A model generated the notes under the pieces. It was not told the origin of the DNA, ran no database searches, and was given only the letters and a program-made list of their open reading frames with translations. A stretch of 64,000 nt of DNA from Thermocrinis ruber (GTDB lineage Bacteria; Aquificota; Aquificia; Aquificales; Aquificaceae). The translations under genes and the position numbers were made by a program. The DNA is taken from assembly GCF_000512735.1 (NCBI RefSeq), contig NZ_CP007028.1:1240001-1304000 (forward strand), read 5' to 3'. Of the stretch, positions 34,836 to 44,076 are shown piece after piece. How positions within the stretch are numbered: position 1 is the first letter of the stretch; every line of letters starts with the position of its first letter.

Positions 34836-35506
34836 ATTAGCCTTCTTATAAGGCTTTCAATAAGCCGGTAATTTTGTTCATACGCCCAGTCCTCCACCCG
34901 TAGCATGTCTTCTCCTATCTTCTCCTCCTGAAGCTCATCGTGGTAAAGCTCCGCCCACTCTTTAACCATATCCTGATCCACCTCTATGTGAAACTGCAAG
35001 CCCACAGCCTTTCCATACACAAAGGCTTGGTTTTCATACCTTTCAGAGGCATAAACCCTTACTGCACCCTTTGGAAGCTCAAAGGTGTCTCCGTGCCACT
35101 GAAAGACCTTCAATGTGTTTGGGAACTCTTGGAAAAGCTTATGCTCTCCCACCTTAAAAACATCCATCCACCCTATTTCCTTCCCCCTATCGCCCTTAAA
35201 GACCCTTGCCCCCAAAACCTTTGCAAGCATCTGGGCTCCCAAGCATATGCCCAAAATAGGAATGTTCAATTTCAGGGCTTGTTCCATGAGCCTAAACTCG
35301 TAAGAGAGAAAGGGATAAAGGTTCTCTTCGTAAGCACCCATATACCCACCGAGAACAACAAGAAGGGAGTATTCCTCCAATGGCTCTTTTAGAGTTTCCC
35401 CCTTTGCGGTGTCCAGATATTCCACTTTAAAGCCTAAATTTCTCAGGGACCTTTCCATCATTCCCAAGTGTTCCGCAAGCACATGCCTTATAGCCAAAGC
35501 CTTCAT
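34832..35506 (-). CDS. Class I glutamine amidotransferase-like protein
   Basis: 224-aa GATase1-fold protein. The nucleophile elbow ILGICLGAQMLA holds the catalytic Cys (about residue 88) and LQFHIEVD the His/Glu pair (about 171-173), so the triad is complete. FQWHGDTFELP is typical of the stand-alone GMP-synthase-like group. The partner and substrate are unknown; hydrolysis of gamma-glutamyl compounds is a possibility. It is the last gene of the glnB operon, 1 nt after the HAD gene. Confidence 0.8.
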   Translation of the reverse strand: MKALAIRHVLAEHLGMMERSLRNLGFKVEYLDTAKGETLKEPLEEYSLLVVLGGYMGAYEENLYPFLSYEFRLMEQALKLNIPILGICLGAQMLAKVLGARVFKGDRGKEIGWMDVFKVGEHKLFQEFPNTLKVFQWHGDTFELPKGAVRVYASERYENQAFVYGKAVGLQFHIEVDQDMVKEWAELYHDELQEEKIGEDMLRVEDWAYEQNYRLIESLIRRLI

Positions 35507-35507
35507 T

Positions 35508-36269
35508 CTATAGCACCTCCATTAAAGCTTTTGGTAGTTCATTTACACTTTCCAGCAGAAGGTCTGGCTTTATACCCTTCTCAAGGTCGCTTTCCCTGAA
35601 TTTCCCAGTCTTTACAAGGCAAGCCTTCATTCCAACTTTTTGGGCTCCCAAAATATCAAACTCAATGTTATCACCCACCATCAAAGCCTCTTCAGGTTTA
35701 ACTCCTAAGTGTTCTAAAACCAATCCGAAGAATTCTGCAGAGGGCTTACCTATCACGGTGGCAGTCTTTCCGCTTGCATACTCAAGAGCTTTTACAAAGG
35801 GTCCCGCATCAAGGGAAAGCTTTCCATCTTCGTCCAGAAAATATCTGTTTGGAGCAACCGCTATGAGCTCCGCACCCTCTAAAAGTAGCCTAAAGGCAGT
35901 GTTTAGGTTTTGGTAGTTAAAGTTTGTGTATGCATCTGCAACAACCACATACTTTATTGGATATTCCTCCAAGCCTTCAAACTCCTTCCGTGCCATGTCA
36001 GAAACCAAAAGGTAGGCATTGGCTTTGTTCTTTACTAAGAACTCCCTTGAAACCTTGAGTGCGGTAAAGAGTTCTTCCCTTTCCAGATCAAAGCCGAGAT
36101 TTCTCAGCCTTTCAAAAATTATGCGAGAGGGAACCCTCGTCGTGTTGGTGACGAGGGCTATTTTGAAGTTTTTTCTGAGTTCTTTGAGGGCCCGCGGGGC
36201 CCCCTCTATTACCCTATCCCTTATGGTTAGCACCCCATCTATGTCCAAAAGGATAGCCTTTATGCCCAT
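35508..36269 (-). CDS. HAD-superfamily phosphatase, NagD/LHPP-like
   Basis: 253-aa HAD subclass IIA hydrolase. Motif I is AILLDIDGVLTIRD (catalytic Asp near 8 and 10), the Thr motif II is IALVTNTTRVPS, and motif III/IV is MVGDNIEFDILGAQKVGM, with a C2 cap between. Related enzymes dephosphorylate NMPs, sugar phosphates, or phospho-His/Lys; the substrate here is unknown. It starts 3 nt after the porin stop in the glnB operon. Confidence 0.85.
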   Translation of the reverse strand: MGIKAILLDIDGVLTIRDRVIEGAPRALKELRKNFKIALVTNTTRVPSRIIFERLRNLGFDLEREELFTALKVSREFLVKNKANAYLLVSDMARKEFEGLEEYPIKYVVVADAYTNFNYQNLNTAFRLLLEGAELIAVAPNRYFLDEDGKLSLDAGPFVKALEYASGKTATVIGKPSAEFFGLVLEHLGVKPEEALMVGDNIEFDILGAQKVGMKACLVKTGKFRESDLEKGIKPDLLLESVNELPKALMEVL

Positions 36270-36272
36270 ACC

Positions 36273-37331
36273 TTAAAACATAAACCCAACTTCCACACCT
36301 ATACGCGTTTGATCCTTCTTTCCGTTCACAGTAAATTCTTTGTCTGCCTTTACGTAAGAGAGCTCACCCCTCAAGAATAAGGGACCATGGGTGTAGGCGG
36401 GAGTTACGGTAAAGGTCAAACCCTTGTTTCCGTCGCCAAGACCCACTAAATCTAAACCCCCAGCGTCGGAGTTGTCCTTTACATACTCTATCCTACCAGA
36501 GAGCTTAAAGGGTTTTAGATCATAAGATACATGCAGTGCTACACCGCTTGCCTTTGCCTTTTCTGGAACATTTGCTTTGTCGCTTTTTGGAGCCTCCACA
36601 TAGAGCAAGTCTGCACCAAGGGAAAGTTTATCCAGTGTGTAGGAAGCTACCAGGTTTATCTCCCTCTTGTTGGAAGGATCTGCGGTATCATTTGGTCTTG
36701 AGTTTTTATCGGGAAGGATAACATTAAGGGCTATTGAGCCATCTTTTATGGGAGTTAGTCCAAGGCTTGCCTCAAGGGCGGGTTTTGGGTCGGTTGTGCT
36801 GAGAGTATAAAAGCCGTCGTTTACTCCAAACTTTACAAAGAAGAGGTCTGTGCTGTAGGTTATCCTAACGCCGTTGTTTATTACGGGTTGCATGTTCCAA
36901 ACCAAACCCCTTTGGATGTAGTTGTTTTGGTAAGTAAAGGCGGACTCATAGCCTATTATGGTGGGAAGCTTTCCTGCTTGAATGGAGAGTCCTTTCATGG
37001 GAGAGTATTCCAAGTATGCCACGGGAATTGGGCTGAACAGGTCTGTGGATTCGGAAGTCTTTGAGAGTGCCACACCCACCACTGGAGTTGCGTATGCACC
37101 ACCGATCAAGGTAAAGCCAAAGGGCTCTGCGGACTTGGAAAGACTAATAATGGTTGAGCCCACATCGTAGCGGGTATTTTTGTTGTCATTTAAAGCTTTG
37201 TTGTTGGAGTGGATGGTATAGACGGTTAGGGCACCGCTAACGTTGATTGTACCCATGGGCTCAAGCTTTAGCTCGAGGGCTTGTGCAAGGGCTACGGAGC
37301 CAAAAAGGCTGAGAAGGGCTAACTTTTTCAT
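36273..37331 (-). CDS. Outer-membrane beta-barrel porin-like protein
   Basis: 352-aa exported protein: signal peptide MKKLALLSLFGSVALAQA, then alternating amphipathic strands with many Gly/aromatic residues and a C-terminal Phe (IGVEVGFMF) as needed for BAM recognition. GYESAFTYQNNYIQRGLVW resembles putative porins of the DUF3138/bbp2-like kind. An upstream open stretch exists, but ATG 37331 has GAGGAGG and begins the signal peptide. It lies 16 nt after amt, so a role in admitting ammonium or another nitrogen source through the outer membrane is inferred. Confidence 0.75.
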   Translation of the reverse strand: MKKLALLSLFGSVALAQALELKLEPMGTINVSGALTVYTIHSNNKALNDNKNTRYDVGSTIISLSKSAEPFGFTLIGGAYATPVVGVALSKTSESTDLFSPIPVAYLEYSPMKGLSIQAGKLPTIIGYESAFTYQNNYIQRGLVWNMQPVINNGVRITYSTDLFFVKFGVNDGFYTLSTTDPKPALEASLGLTPIKDGSIALNVILPDKNSRPNDTADPSNKREINLVASYTLDKLSLGADLLYVEAPKSDKANVPEKAKASGVALHVSYDLKPFKLSGRIEYVKDNSDAGGLDLVGLGDGNKGLTFTVTPAYTHGPLFLRGELSYVKADKEFTVNGKKDQTRIGVEVGFMF

Positions 37332-37347
37332 GGCAAAACCTCCTCTG

Positions 37348-38622
37348 TTAAAGGTTGTAAGCCTTTTCACGGTGCTGGGAGTTGTCTAGCCCAGCTATTT
37401 CCTCTTCAGGGCTTACCCTCAGACCTGTGAGGGCTTTTGCCACGATGAGGATCACAATGGTGGCTATGGCATCGTAGACTATAGTTACTACAACTGACAA
37501 GATTTGGATCAAAACTTGCCCTGGGTTTCCATAAAGAAGACCTTTGCCCGCTTCGTTGATGGAAGGGTCCGCAAAAACACCGGTAAGGACTGCACCGATT
37601 ATTCCCGCCACTCCGTGAATGCCGAACACATCAAGGGCGTCGTCATAGCCAAGCTTGTGCTTTAGCACTGCCACCGCAAAGTAGGGCACAACGCCAGCCA
37701 CCAAGCCTATGATGATGGCACCTATCACGTTCACAAAGCCCGCTGCTGGAGTTATGGCTACAAGCCCAGCTATGGCACCAGACGCAAGACCAAGGACGGT
37801 GGGCTTTTTGGCGTGGAGCCATTCCACAAACATCCAAGATAGGGCTGCAACCGCTGTGGCAATGTTGGTGTTCAGAAGAGCCGCCGATGCCAGAGCATTT
37901 GAAGCTACCGCGGAGCCTGCGTTAAAGCCAAACCATCCAAACCACAAAAGCCCAGTACCTATAACAACCATGGGAAGGTTGCTGGGAATGAGGGCAGTAT
38001 CCTTACGCCTACCCAATATCAAGGCACCCACCAAGCCCGCAATACCTGCGTTTATGTGCACCACAGTGCCACCCGCAAAGTCCAAGGCACCCAGCTTTGC
38101 CAAAAAGCCATTACCCCATACCCAGTGGGCTACGGGCACATACACAAAGCTCACCCAAAGGATGCTGAAAAGTAGCCATGCGGAAAACTTCATTCTCTCT
38201 ATGTAGGAACCGCTTATGAGGGCAAGGGTTATCGCCGCAAAGGTTCCTTGAAAGGCTACGAACAGAAGCTCGGGAATTGTACCCTGAAGGCTTTTAACAT
38301 CAACACCGCTTAGAAAGAGCTTTTCAGGGCTACCTATTATTCCTCCAATGTCCGTGCCAAAGGCTAAGGTGTATCCGTAGATTACCCACACCACGGAAGC
38401 AATGGCATAAGCGGTAAAGACCATGGCTATAGTGTTTAGGGTGTCCTTTGCCTTCGCCAATCCGCCGTAGAAGATGGCAAGACCGGGCAGGCTCATGAGC
38501 ATAACTAAGGCTGTAGATGTAAGCATCCAAGCGGTGTCCCCCGTGTCTAACTTGGGGGCTTGCCCTTCTGCAAAGGCTAAGCTTGAAAGCAATAGTGGTA
38601 TAATACTTGCTACGCGACGCAT
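37348..38622 (-). CDS. amt: Ammonium transporter (Amt family)
   Basis: 424-aa inner-membrane ammonium channel with a cleavable leader (SSLAFAEG) and 11 predicted helices. The twin pore His are in [16 protein letters not shown] and [16 protein letters not shown]; the Phe gate is in FVAFQGTFA. It follows glnA by 48 nt with an AAAGGAGG site, and glnB is in the same operon as usual for Amt regulation by PII. Confidence 0.96.
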   Translation of the reverse strand: MRRVASIIPLLLSSLAFAEGQAPKLDTGDTAWMLTSTALVMLMSLPGLAIFYGGLAKAKDTLNTIAMVFTAYAIASVVWVIYGYTLAFGTDIGGIIGSPEKLFLSGVDVKSLQGTIPELLFVAFQGTFAAITLALISGSYIERMKFSAWLLFSILWVSFVYVPVAHWVWGNGFLAKLGALDFAGGTVVHINAGIAGLVGALILGRRKDTALIPSNLPMVVIGTGLLWFGWFGFNAGSAVASNALASAALLNTNIATAVAALSWMFVEWLHAKKPTVLGLASGAIAGLVAITPAAGFVNVIGAIIIGLVAGVVPYFAVAVLKHKLGYDDALDVFGIHGVAGIIGAVLTGVFADPSINEAGKGLLYGNPGQVLIQILSVVVTIVYDAIATIVILIVAKALTGLRVSPEEEIAGLDNSQHREKAYNL

Positions 38623-38637
38623 TCTATCTCCTCCTTT

Positions 38638-38668
38638 GCCCCGCCTTGAGGGCGGGGCGGTTTTTTTT
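38638..38668 (+). terminator. GC hairpin with T-run between glnA and amt (plus-strand orientation)
   Basis: GCCCCGCC-TTGAG-GGCGGGGC followed by GG and eight T on the plus strand. In the direction of the operon (minus) the hairpin is followed by AAAGGAGG, the amt ribosome-binding site, with no T-run. It therefore looks like an antisense terminator or a structural element tuning amt expression. Confidence 0.6.
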
Positions 38669-38670
38669 AA

Positions 38671-40080
38671 TTAAATGTCAAAGTAAAGTTCAAACTCCTT
38701 GGGGTGAGGTATGAACCTTATCTCGTCTATTTCCTTTCTCTTGGCTTCTATCCAAGTTTGGATTAGATCCTCGGTGAAGACACCACCTTTCAGAAGGAAC
38801 TCAAAATCGTTCTCGAGGGCTTTTAGGGATTCCTCCAAGGAGCCGGGCAGTTGGGGTATGTCCTTTAGCTCTTCCGGAGGCAGTGAGTATATGTCCTTGT
38901 CAAAGGGCTCTCCGGGATGGATTCTGTTCTCTATTCCGTCTATTGCAGCCATCAGTATGGCGGAGAAAGCCAAGTATGGGTTGCAGGTTGGGTCTGGGAA
39001 CCTGATCTCAATTCTCTTTGCCTTGGGAGATTGGGAGTAGGTGGGTATTCTTATTGCAGCAGAGCGGTTCCTTGCAGAGTAGGCGAGCCTTACAGGTGCC
39101 TCAAAACCGGGCACAAGCCTGTGGTAAGAGTTTATGGTGGGGTTGGTGAAGGCGGTCAGTGCAGGTCCATGTTTTAGAATACCGCCTATGGCATAAAGGC
39201 ATATCTCAGAGACGCCCGCATACTCGGAGCCCGCAAAGAGGTTTTGCCCATCCTTCCATATGGAGAAGTGGGTGTGCATACCATTTCCGTTGTCGTTGGG
39301 AAGAACCTTGGGCAAGAAGGTAGCAAACTTACCATACTTGTGAGCCACCATTCTAACCACATATTTGTAGATGAACAGCTTGTCCGCCTGATTTACCAGA
39401 GAATCGTAGCGTATGTCTATCTCTCCTTGCCCGGCAGTGGCAACCTCATGGTGGTGAAGTTCTACCACAATACCGAGCTGGGACAAAATGGATACCATCT
39501 CGCTACGGAGTGCGTGGGTCTTATCCAAAGGTGGCACTGGGAAGTAGCCCCTCTTGTGAGGTATCTTGTAGCCAGAAGAAGTAATCTCCCTATTCCACCA
39601 TCCTTCCTCTGAGTCCACCTTCCAGAAGGCGTAGTTGGCGGAAGTGCCAAACTCCACCGAGTCAAAGATGAAAAACTCCGCCTCAGGTCCATAGTAGGCG
39701 GTGTCTCCTATGCCCGTTTGTCTCAAGTACTGCTCTGCCTTTTGGGCTACATAACGGGTGTCTCTGCCATAACGCTCCCTGGTGATAGGATCGTAAATGT
39801 CGCATATCATCACAAGGGTTTTTGGCTCCATGAAGGGGTCTATGAAGGCAGTGGTTGGGTCGGGAATGGCTAGCATGTCCGACTCGTGTATAGACTGCCA
39901 ACCCCTTATGGAGGAGCCATCAAAGCCTCTACCCTCTTCAAAGGTAGAGAGAGACAGCTCGTAGGCTGGGATGGTAAGGTGTTGCCACTGACCAAAAAGG
40001 TCAGAGAATCGGAGGTCCACATACTGGACCCCTTCCTGCTCAATGAGGCTCAGCACCTCCTCCGGTGAATACTTTGGCAT
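38671..40080 (-). CDS. glnA: Glutamine synthetase, type I
   Basis: ATP-dependent synthesis of glutamine from glutamate and ammonium. 469 aa from ATG 40080 (AAAGGAGG upstream); the longer open frame is not used. Motifs: GFDGSSIRGW, the glutamate-binding NGNGMHTHFSIWKDG, the ATP-loop KHGPALTAFTNPTINSYHRL, and DKDIYSLPPEE containing the Tyr adenylylated in GSI-beta enzymes. It lies between glnB and amt in a sigma-54-type operon. Confidence 0.97.
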   Translation of the reverse strand: MPKYSPEEVLSLIEQEGVQYVDLRFSDLFGQWQHLTIPAYELSLSTFEEGRGFDGSSIRGWQSIHESDMLAIPDPTTAFIDPFMEPKTLVMICDIYDPITRERYGRDTRYVAQKAEQYLRQTGIGDTAYYGPEAEFFIFDSVEFGTSANYAFWKVDSEEGWWNREITSSGYKIPHKRGYFPVPPLDKTHALRSEMVSILSQLGIVVELHHHEVATAGQGEIDIRYDSLVNQADKLFIYKYVVRMVAHKYGKFATFLPKVLPNDNGNGMHTHFSIWKDGQNLFAGSEYAGVSEICLYAIGGILKHGPALTAFTNPTINSYHRLVPGFEAPVRLAYSARNRSAAIRIPTYSQSPKAKRIEIRFPDPTCNPYLAFSAILMAAIDGIENRIHPGEPFDKDIYSLPPEELKDIPQLPGSLEESLKALENDFEFLLKGGVFTEDLIQTWIEAKRKEIDEIRFIPHPKEFELYFDI

Positions 40081-40105
40081 GGTTTGACCTCCTTTATAGG
40101 ATTTT

Positions 40106-40585
<480 letters not shown>

Positions 40586-40588
40586 CAG

Positions 40589-41320
40589 CTAAAAGCTAAC
40601 TGTATCAAGAAAGAGCATAAGAAGAACTCCCACCAAAAAGCCAAGGGTGGTGGCAAAGGTTCTACCTTCCGAGTAAGCTTCCGGGAAAACTTCCTTAACG
40701 GTTATGTAAAGCATGGCACCCCCTCCAAAGCCCATACCCACTGGCAGGGAACCTTCAAAGACCTTCATGAAAACGAAGCCAAGGAGGGAAAAAAGCCCCT
40801 CTATCGCACCGCTCAAAAAACCAACCGCCAAAGCAGTTATCATTCCTCCCCCTAAGGCATATATAGGCAGGCTAACCACCAAGCCCTCAGGTATATCCTG
40901 AAGGGATATAGCCAGTGCGGTTGCTAGTCCATCCTTACCTGAGTATGCGGTAGCTATACCTACACTGAGACCTTCTGGGATGTTGTGAATGGTTATTCCC
41001 ACCACGATCAATGTTAGCTTTTTCATCTTCAAAGGCAGTATACCCTCCTGTCCCATAGTAGGGTGTTCGTGAGGAAAGAGCCTCTCCACAAGAGCCATAA
41101 CTCCAAAGCCGATGGTTACACCCAAGGCGGTTTTGAAAAAGCCACCCTTTTCCACTGCGGGCAGTATAAGACTTGTAAAACTGGCGGTTAGCATCACACC
41201 ACCCGCAAAGGACAGGCTAACGTTCAGGGATGAGAGGGCTGTTCCTCTGAAGAACAAAACCATAAAACTGCCTACAGCAGTGCCTATTACCAAAAGCAAA
41301 GAACCCAGCCAAATTTCCAT
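40589..41320 (-). CDS. ZIP-family metal transporter
   Basis: 243-aa membrane protein with about eight helices. The metal-binding helix pair HNIPEGLSVGIATA (helix 4) and SLQDIPEGLVVSLPIYA (helix 5) is diagnostic; the usual second His-x-x-Pro-Glu-Gly is QDIPEG here. Zinc or iron uptake inferred. ATG 41320 overlaps the pyrE stop as TGATG. The 3' end lies beside the glnB enhancer sites. Confidence 0.9.
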   Translation of the reverse strand: MEIWLGSLLLVIGTAVGSFMVLFFRGTALSSLNVSLSFAGGVMLTASFTSLILPAVEKGGFFKTALGVTIGFGVMALVERLFPHEHPTMGQEGILPLKMKKLTLIVVGITIHNIPEGLSVGIATAYSGKDGLATALAISLQDIPEGLVVSLPIYALGGGMITALAVGFLSGAIEGLFSLLGFVFMKVFEGSLPVGMGFGGGAMLYITVKEVFPEAYSEGRTFATTLGFLVGVLLMLFLDTVSF

Positions 41321-41865
41321 CAAATCAACTGGGAGAGCTTAAAAAGAGAATAAAGCTCAACACCCTCTTTACTCAAGTTTTCTTGAGCCCCCTCCTCTCT
41401 ATCCACCACCGCAAAAACGCCCACCACCTCCAAGCCCTCCCTTCTGCAAGCCTGCACTGCCTTTAAGGAGGAACTACCGGTGGTAATCACGTCCTCCACC
41501 ACCGCCACCCTTTCCCCTGCACTCAGGAGTCCCTCCACCTGCTTTCCTGTGCCGTGTCCCTTTGGCTCCTTTCTGACTACAAAGGGCTTTATAGGATTTC
41601 CGTCCAAATAGGATACAAAGGCTACCGCGTAGGCTATGGGGTCTGCGCCAAGCGTGAGCCCACCTACTCCTTGAACGCCAAACTGCCTGACCAATTCATA
41701 CATGAGCTTGCCCACCAAATAGGCTCCCTCCGGGTCAAGGGTAACCTGCTTTAGGTCTATGTAGTACCTACTGAGTTTCCCGGAAGAGAGCTTAAAGATG
41801 GGCTCCTCTGCCACCTTTAGGGCTCTGCTGAGTATGAGCTCCTTTAACCTATTATCCGCTGACAT
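41320..41865 (-). CDS. pyrE: Orotate phosphoribosyltransferase
   Basis: Pyrimidine synthesis: orotate + PRPP to OMP. 181 aa. The PRPP motif VAVVEDVITTGSSSLKAV (about 115-132) and SGKLSRYYIDLKQVTLDP near the N-terminus are characteristic. The start overlaps the leuD end by 14 nt and the gene is coupled to the ZIP transporter. Confidence 0.95.
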   Translation of the reverse strand: MSADNRLKELILSRALKVAEEPIFKLSSGKLSRYYIDLKQVTLDPEGAYLVGKLMYELVRQFGVQGVGGLTLGADPIAYAVAFVSYLDGNPIKPFVVRKEPKGHGTGKQVEGLLSAGERVAVVEDVITTGSSSLKAVQACRREGLEVVGVFAVVDREEGAQENLSKEGVELYSLFKLSQLI

Positions 41866-42361
41866 TTTTGCTCAGTTTTGCTTTTGCATACTCCATAAGC
41901 CCACCAGCCCGCAGGATTGCCTGAAGCTCCTCTGGGAACTTGGTAGCTTTGTACTCTTTGCCCGTGGTAAGGTTTCTTATTATGCCACTGTCCAAATCCA
42001 CCTCCAGCTCATCACCGTGATTTATCTCATCCACCGCCTCTGGTGCCTCCACAATAGGAAGCCCTATGTTTATGGCATTTCTGAAGAAGATCCTCGCAAA
42101 AGACTTGGCAACCACTACAGGAACCCCCGCATACTTTATGGCGATGGGCGCATGCTCCCTTGAAGAGCCACTGCCAAAGTTCCTACCCGCCACTATTATG
42201 TCTCCCGGCTGATGTTCCTTGGCAAAGTTGGGGTGTTCTGAATCCTCCATAACATGCTGTGCCAATTCATAAGGGTCCGAGGTGTTCAAATAGCGGGCAG
42301 GTATGATCTGGTCTGTGTCCACATTATCTCCAAACTTCCAAACCTTTCCTCTAAAGCGCAT
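41852..42361 (-). CDS. leuD: 3-isopropylmalate dehydratase small subunit
   Basis: Small subunit of isopropylmalate isomerase in leucine synthesis (169 aa from ATG 42361). Signature: [16 protein letters not shown] at the N-terminus and the swivel-domain loop [21 protein letters not shown]. The frame also allows ATG 42367, but a TAAAAT at 42373-42368 directly abuts that codon, so the second ATG, 6 nt beyond it, is favoured for a leaderless mRNA. leuC is not in the window. Head of the leuD-pyrE-ZIP unit. Confidence 0.94.
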   Translation of the reverse strand: MRFRGKVWKFGDNVDTDQIIPARYLNTSDPYELAQHVMEDSEHPNFAKEHQPGDIIVAGRNFGSGSSREHAPIAIKYAGVPVVVAKSFARIFFRNAINIGLPIVEAPEAVDEINHGDELEVDLDSGIIRNLTTGKEYKATKFPEELQAILRAGGLMEYAKAKLSKNVSG

Positions 42362-42427
42362 GGGCATATTTTAACACCAAAATTTCTGAATATAACCCTC
42401 TGTTCAATGTTATAATCTATGAGGCTG

Positions 42428-42439
42428 TTCTAAAAATCC
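42428..42439 (+). repeat. Left terminal inverted repeat of the TnpB-like element
   Basis: TTCTAAAAATCC, perfect 12-bp inverted match to 44044-44055. Confidence 0.6.
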
Positions 42440-43998
42440 CTTATCGGGACCGTCCCCCCAGCCTCTAAGGGAACTAACCTACTCCTCACCCTATCCCACA
42501 CCCCTTCCACCAACAATGGCTTCAGAGGAGAAAGGTCTCTTGGTAAGACCTTTCCAAGGATAGGGAAGAGGAGGGCTACCTTCAGAACTTGCCAAGCACT
42601 TTGAAGGGTAGTTTTTGCCACCCTTCCCTGCTCGGGATTCCTTCCATAGGCTCCCTCGCAGGAGCTTGGTTCACTCTGAAGGCTTTGTATGAGATTGGTT
42701 AATAGCTCCTTTGCATACTCTACACTCCTTAGTTCGCTTTCTAAGGCATTCCTCTTATATTGGTTTGTTTCTTCCTCTAAAAGTTCCCTGAGTTCCTTTT
42801 CTTTCTCTTCATACCTTTTCAGTGCAAACTCCAGATATGTTTTGTCTTTCAAAAGTTTCTCGTAATTCTCAGGCATGTCCTCTTTAAATCCCAGTGCTCT
42901 TCTTCCTATCACATAAGCTCCAGCTATGTCTTTATCTATGTTCAACTGTGGTGCATACTTTAGCATGCCTATAACTGAGGTGTAGGCAGGGTTTACCTCT
43001 ATCACCTCCACTCCCTTTATCATTGCTACCCTCTTTAGCTTTTGCAAGAATTTTTTGGCGTTCCAGTTGTGAAGTATTTTTCTTAGCTTGGCTTTCCCAT
43101 CTCCACGCTTTCCCTTCCTAAGCTTTTTCAAATTCTCTACGGCTATAGCTTTACCTTTCTCAATAGCTAAATTCACCATTTGATGGGCTAATATCCACTC
43201 TTGGTGGTCTTTGCTGTTTTGAGAAAGCCCTAAAAGGTGGTGTAGGCTGATGGTTTGATAGCTTAATAGCTCTCCAGTTTTTGAGACTTCTGCTACCGCT
43301 AAGTGTATGGGTGATGCGTTAATGTCTATGGCTATTACTCCGTTCTCTTTGGTGTATCTAACTTCAGGTGTTGGAATTTCAAAGGATACGCTTCCATAAA
43401 CTTCTCCATTTCTTAGCTTTAATTCCACTGTATAAGGGAAATAGCTTGGAATTTGCCAACTTTCTAAAAGCATAGCCATAAAAGTGAGCCACTTGTCTTT
43501 ACTATTGCTTGGCTCTCTTAACACTTTGGCATAAATAAACTCTCTGTTTCCTGTGGTAATTCTAAGGCAAAGCTGTCCGTTTAGTTCTTCAAATCTCATT
43601 AGTCTGTTTCCTCTGTCTGATTTTGACCCAATGCTTACAAGTGTTCCCTGCCTTTGTTCTTTCCATTGCTTTTTAAGTTTTTCTCTTGCTTTTCCTGTAA
43701 GGTGATTTTTGCAGAGTTTTTCAAAAAGCCTTTTGCCTCCAAATACCACCGGTTTATCGGTAGAATATTGCTTAGCCTTGTAAATAGCTGAATCAATGTA
43801 TTTTGTTGGTAATTCAGGGAATAGCTGTCTTAGTCTTTGGTATATTTGGGCGTGTGGGTTTCTTGTTTTCTTTTTCTCCAGCTCTTTTAGCATGTTGTAT
43901 GCTACACGAATGGCAGAGGATTGCTTACGCATAAGCTTTATGAGTTTTTCTTTGTCTTCCCTTTTCAGTTCAAGCTTGAACTGTAGGCTAACAAACAT
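42430..43998 (-). CDS. TnpB-related RuvC-like nuclease lacking the zinc ribbon
   Basis: 522-aa protein of the IS200/IS605 accessory TnpB-related kind. RuvC motif I is GVIAIDINASPIHLAVAEV (about 218-236), motif II IAVENLKKLR (about 286), motif III DKDIAGAYVIGRRALGF (about 355). All three acidic residues are present, so it could be an active nuclease. Between II and III the usual CxxC...CxxC zinc ribbon is replaced by VNPAYTSVIGMLKYA with no Cys. A coiled-coil and long C-terminal tail (about 385-522) is atypical. ATG 43998 (or TTG 44001) follows a TTGACG-N17-TAAAAT promoter. The single open frame is uninterrupted, so it is not decayed. Confidence 0.8.
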   Translation of the reverse strand: MFVSLQFKLELKREDKEKLIKLMRKQSSAIRVAYNMLKELEKKKTRNPHAQIYQRLRQLFPELPTKYIDSAIYKAKQYSTDKPVVFGGKRLFEKLCKNHLTGKAREKLKKQWKEQRQGTLVSIGSKSDRGNRLMRFEELNGQLCLRITTGNREFIYAKVLREPSNSKDKWLTFMAMLLESWQIPSYFPYTVELKLRNGEVYGSVSFEIPTPEVRYTKENGVIAIDINASPIHLAVAEVSKTGELLSYQTISLHHLLGLSQNSKDHQEWILAHQMVNLAIEKGKAIAVENLKKLRKGKRGDGKAKLRKILHNWNAKKFLQKLKRVAMIKGVEVIEVNPAYTSVIGMLKYAPQLNIDKDIAGAYVIGRRALGFKEDMPENYEKLLKDKTYLEFALKRYEEKEKELRELLEEETNQYKRNALESELRSVEYAKELLTNLIQSLQSEPSSCEGAYGRNPEQGRVAKTTLQSAWQVLKVALLFPILGKVLPRDLSPLKPLLVEGVWDRVRSRLVPLEAGGTVPIRDF

Positions 43999-44007
43999 CA
44001 AGCTTAG

Positions 44008-44036
44008 ATTTTAGAGGAAATACCTTTTTGCGTCAA
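44008..44036 (-). promoter_or_regulatory. Promoter of the TnpB-like gene
   Basis: TTGACG (44036-44031), 17-nt spacer, TAAAAT (44013-44008), inside the element and 9 nt before ATG 43998. Confidence 0.7.
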
Positions 44037-44043
44037 TAGGTCT

Positions 44044-44055
44044 GGATTTTTAGAA
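44044..44055 (-). repeat. Right terminal inverted repeat of the TnpB-like element
   Basis: GGATTTTTAGAA on the plus strand, complement of 42428-42439. Confidence 0.6.
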
Positions 44056-44062
44056 TACCCTT

Positions 44063-44068
44063 TATAAT
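44063..44068 (+). promoter_or_regulatory. -10 box of dnaN
   Basis: TATAAT 8 nt before the dnaN ATG and 7 bp from the element's right repeat. Any -35 would lie inside the element; none matching TTGACA is seen. Confidence 0.5.
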
Positions 44069-44076
44069 TTATTGCC

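Larger units (their letters stand above)
42428..44055. mobile_element. TnpB-like element with 12-bp terminal inverted repeats
   Basis: A 1.63-kb unit bounded by TTCTAAAAATCC (42428-42439) and its exact complement GGATTTTTAGAA (44044-44055), almost fully occupied by one TnpB-like gene whose stop codon lies within the left repeat. No tnpA is present. No direct target duplication touches the repeats. The right end is 7 bp from the dnaN -10 box. Classical IS605/IS607 elements lack terminal inverted repeats, so the boundaries are inferred. Confidence 0.55.

Noticed and set aside
42368-44076. Direct target-site duplication for the TnpB-like element
   Set aside because: Bases touching the two repeats (CTG and TAC) do not match; only more distant TTATAAT strings are shared, attributable to promoters.
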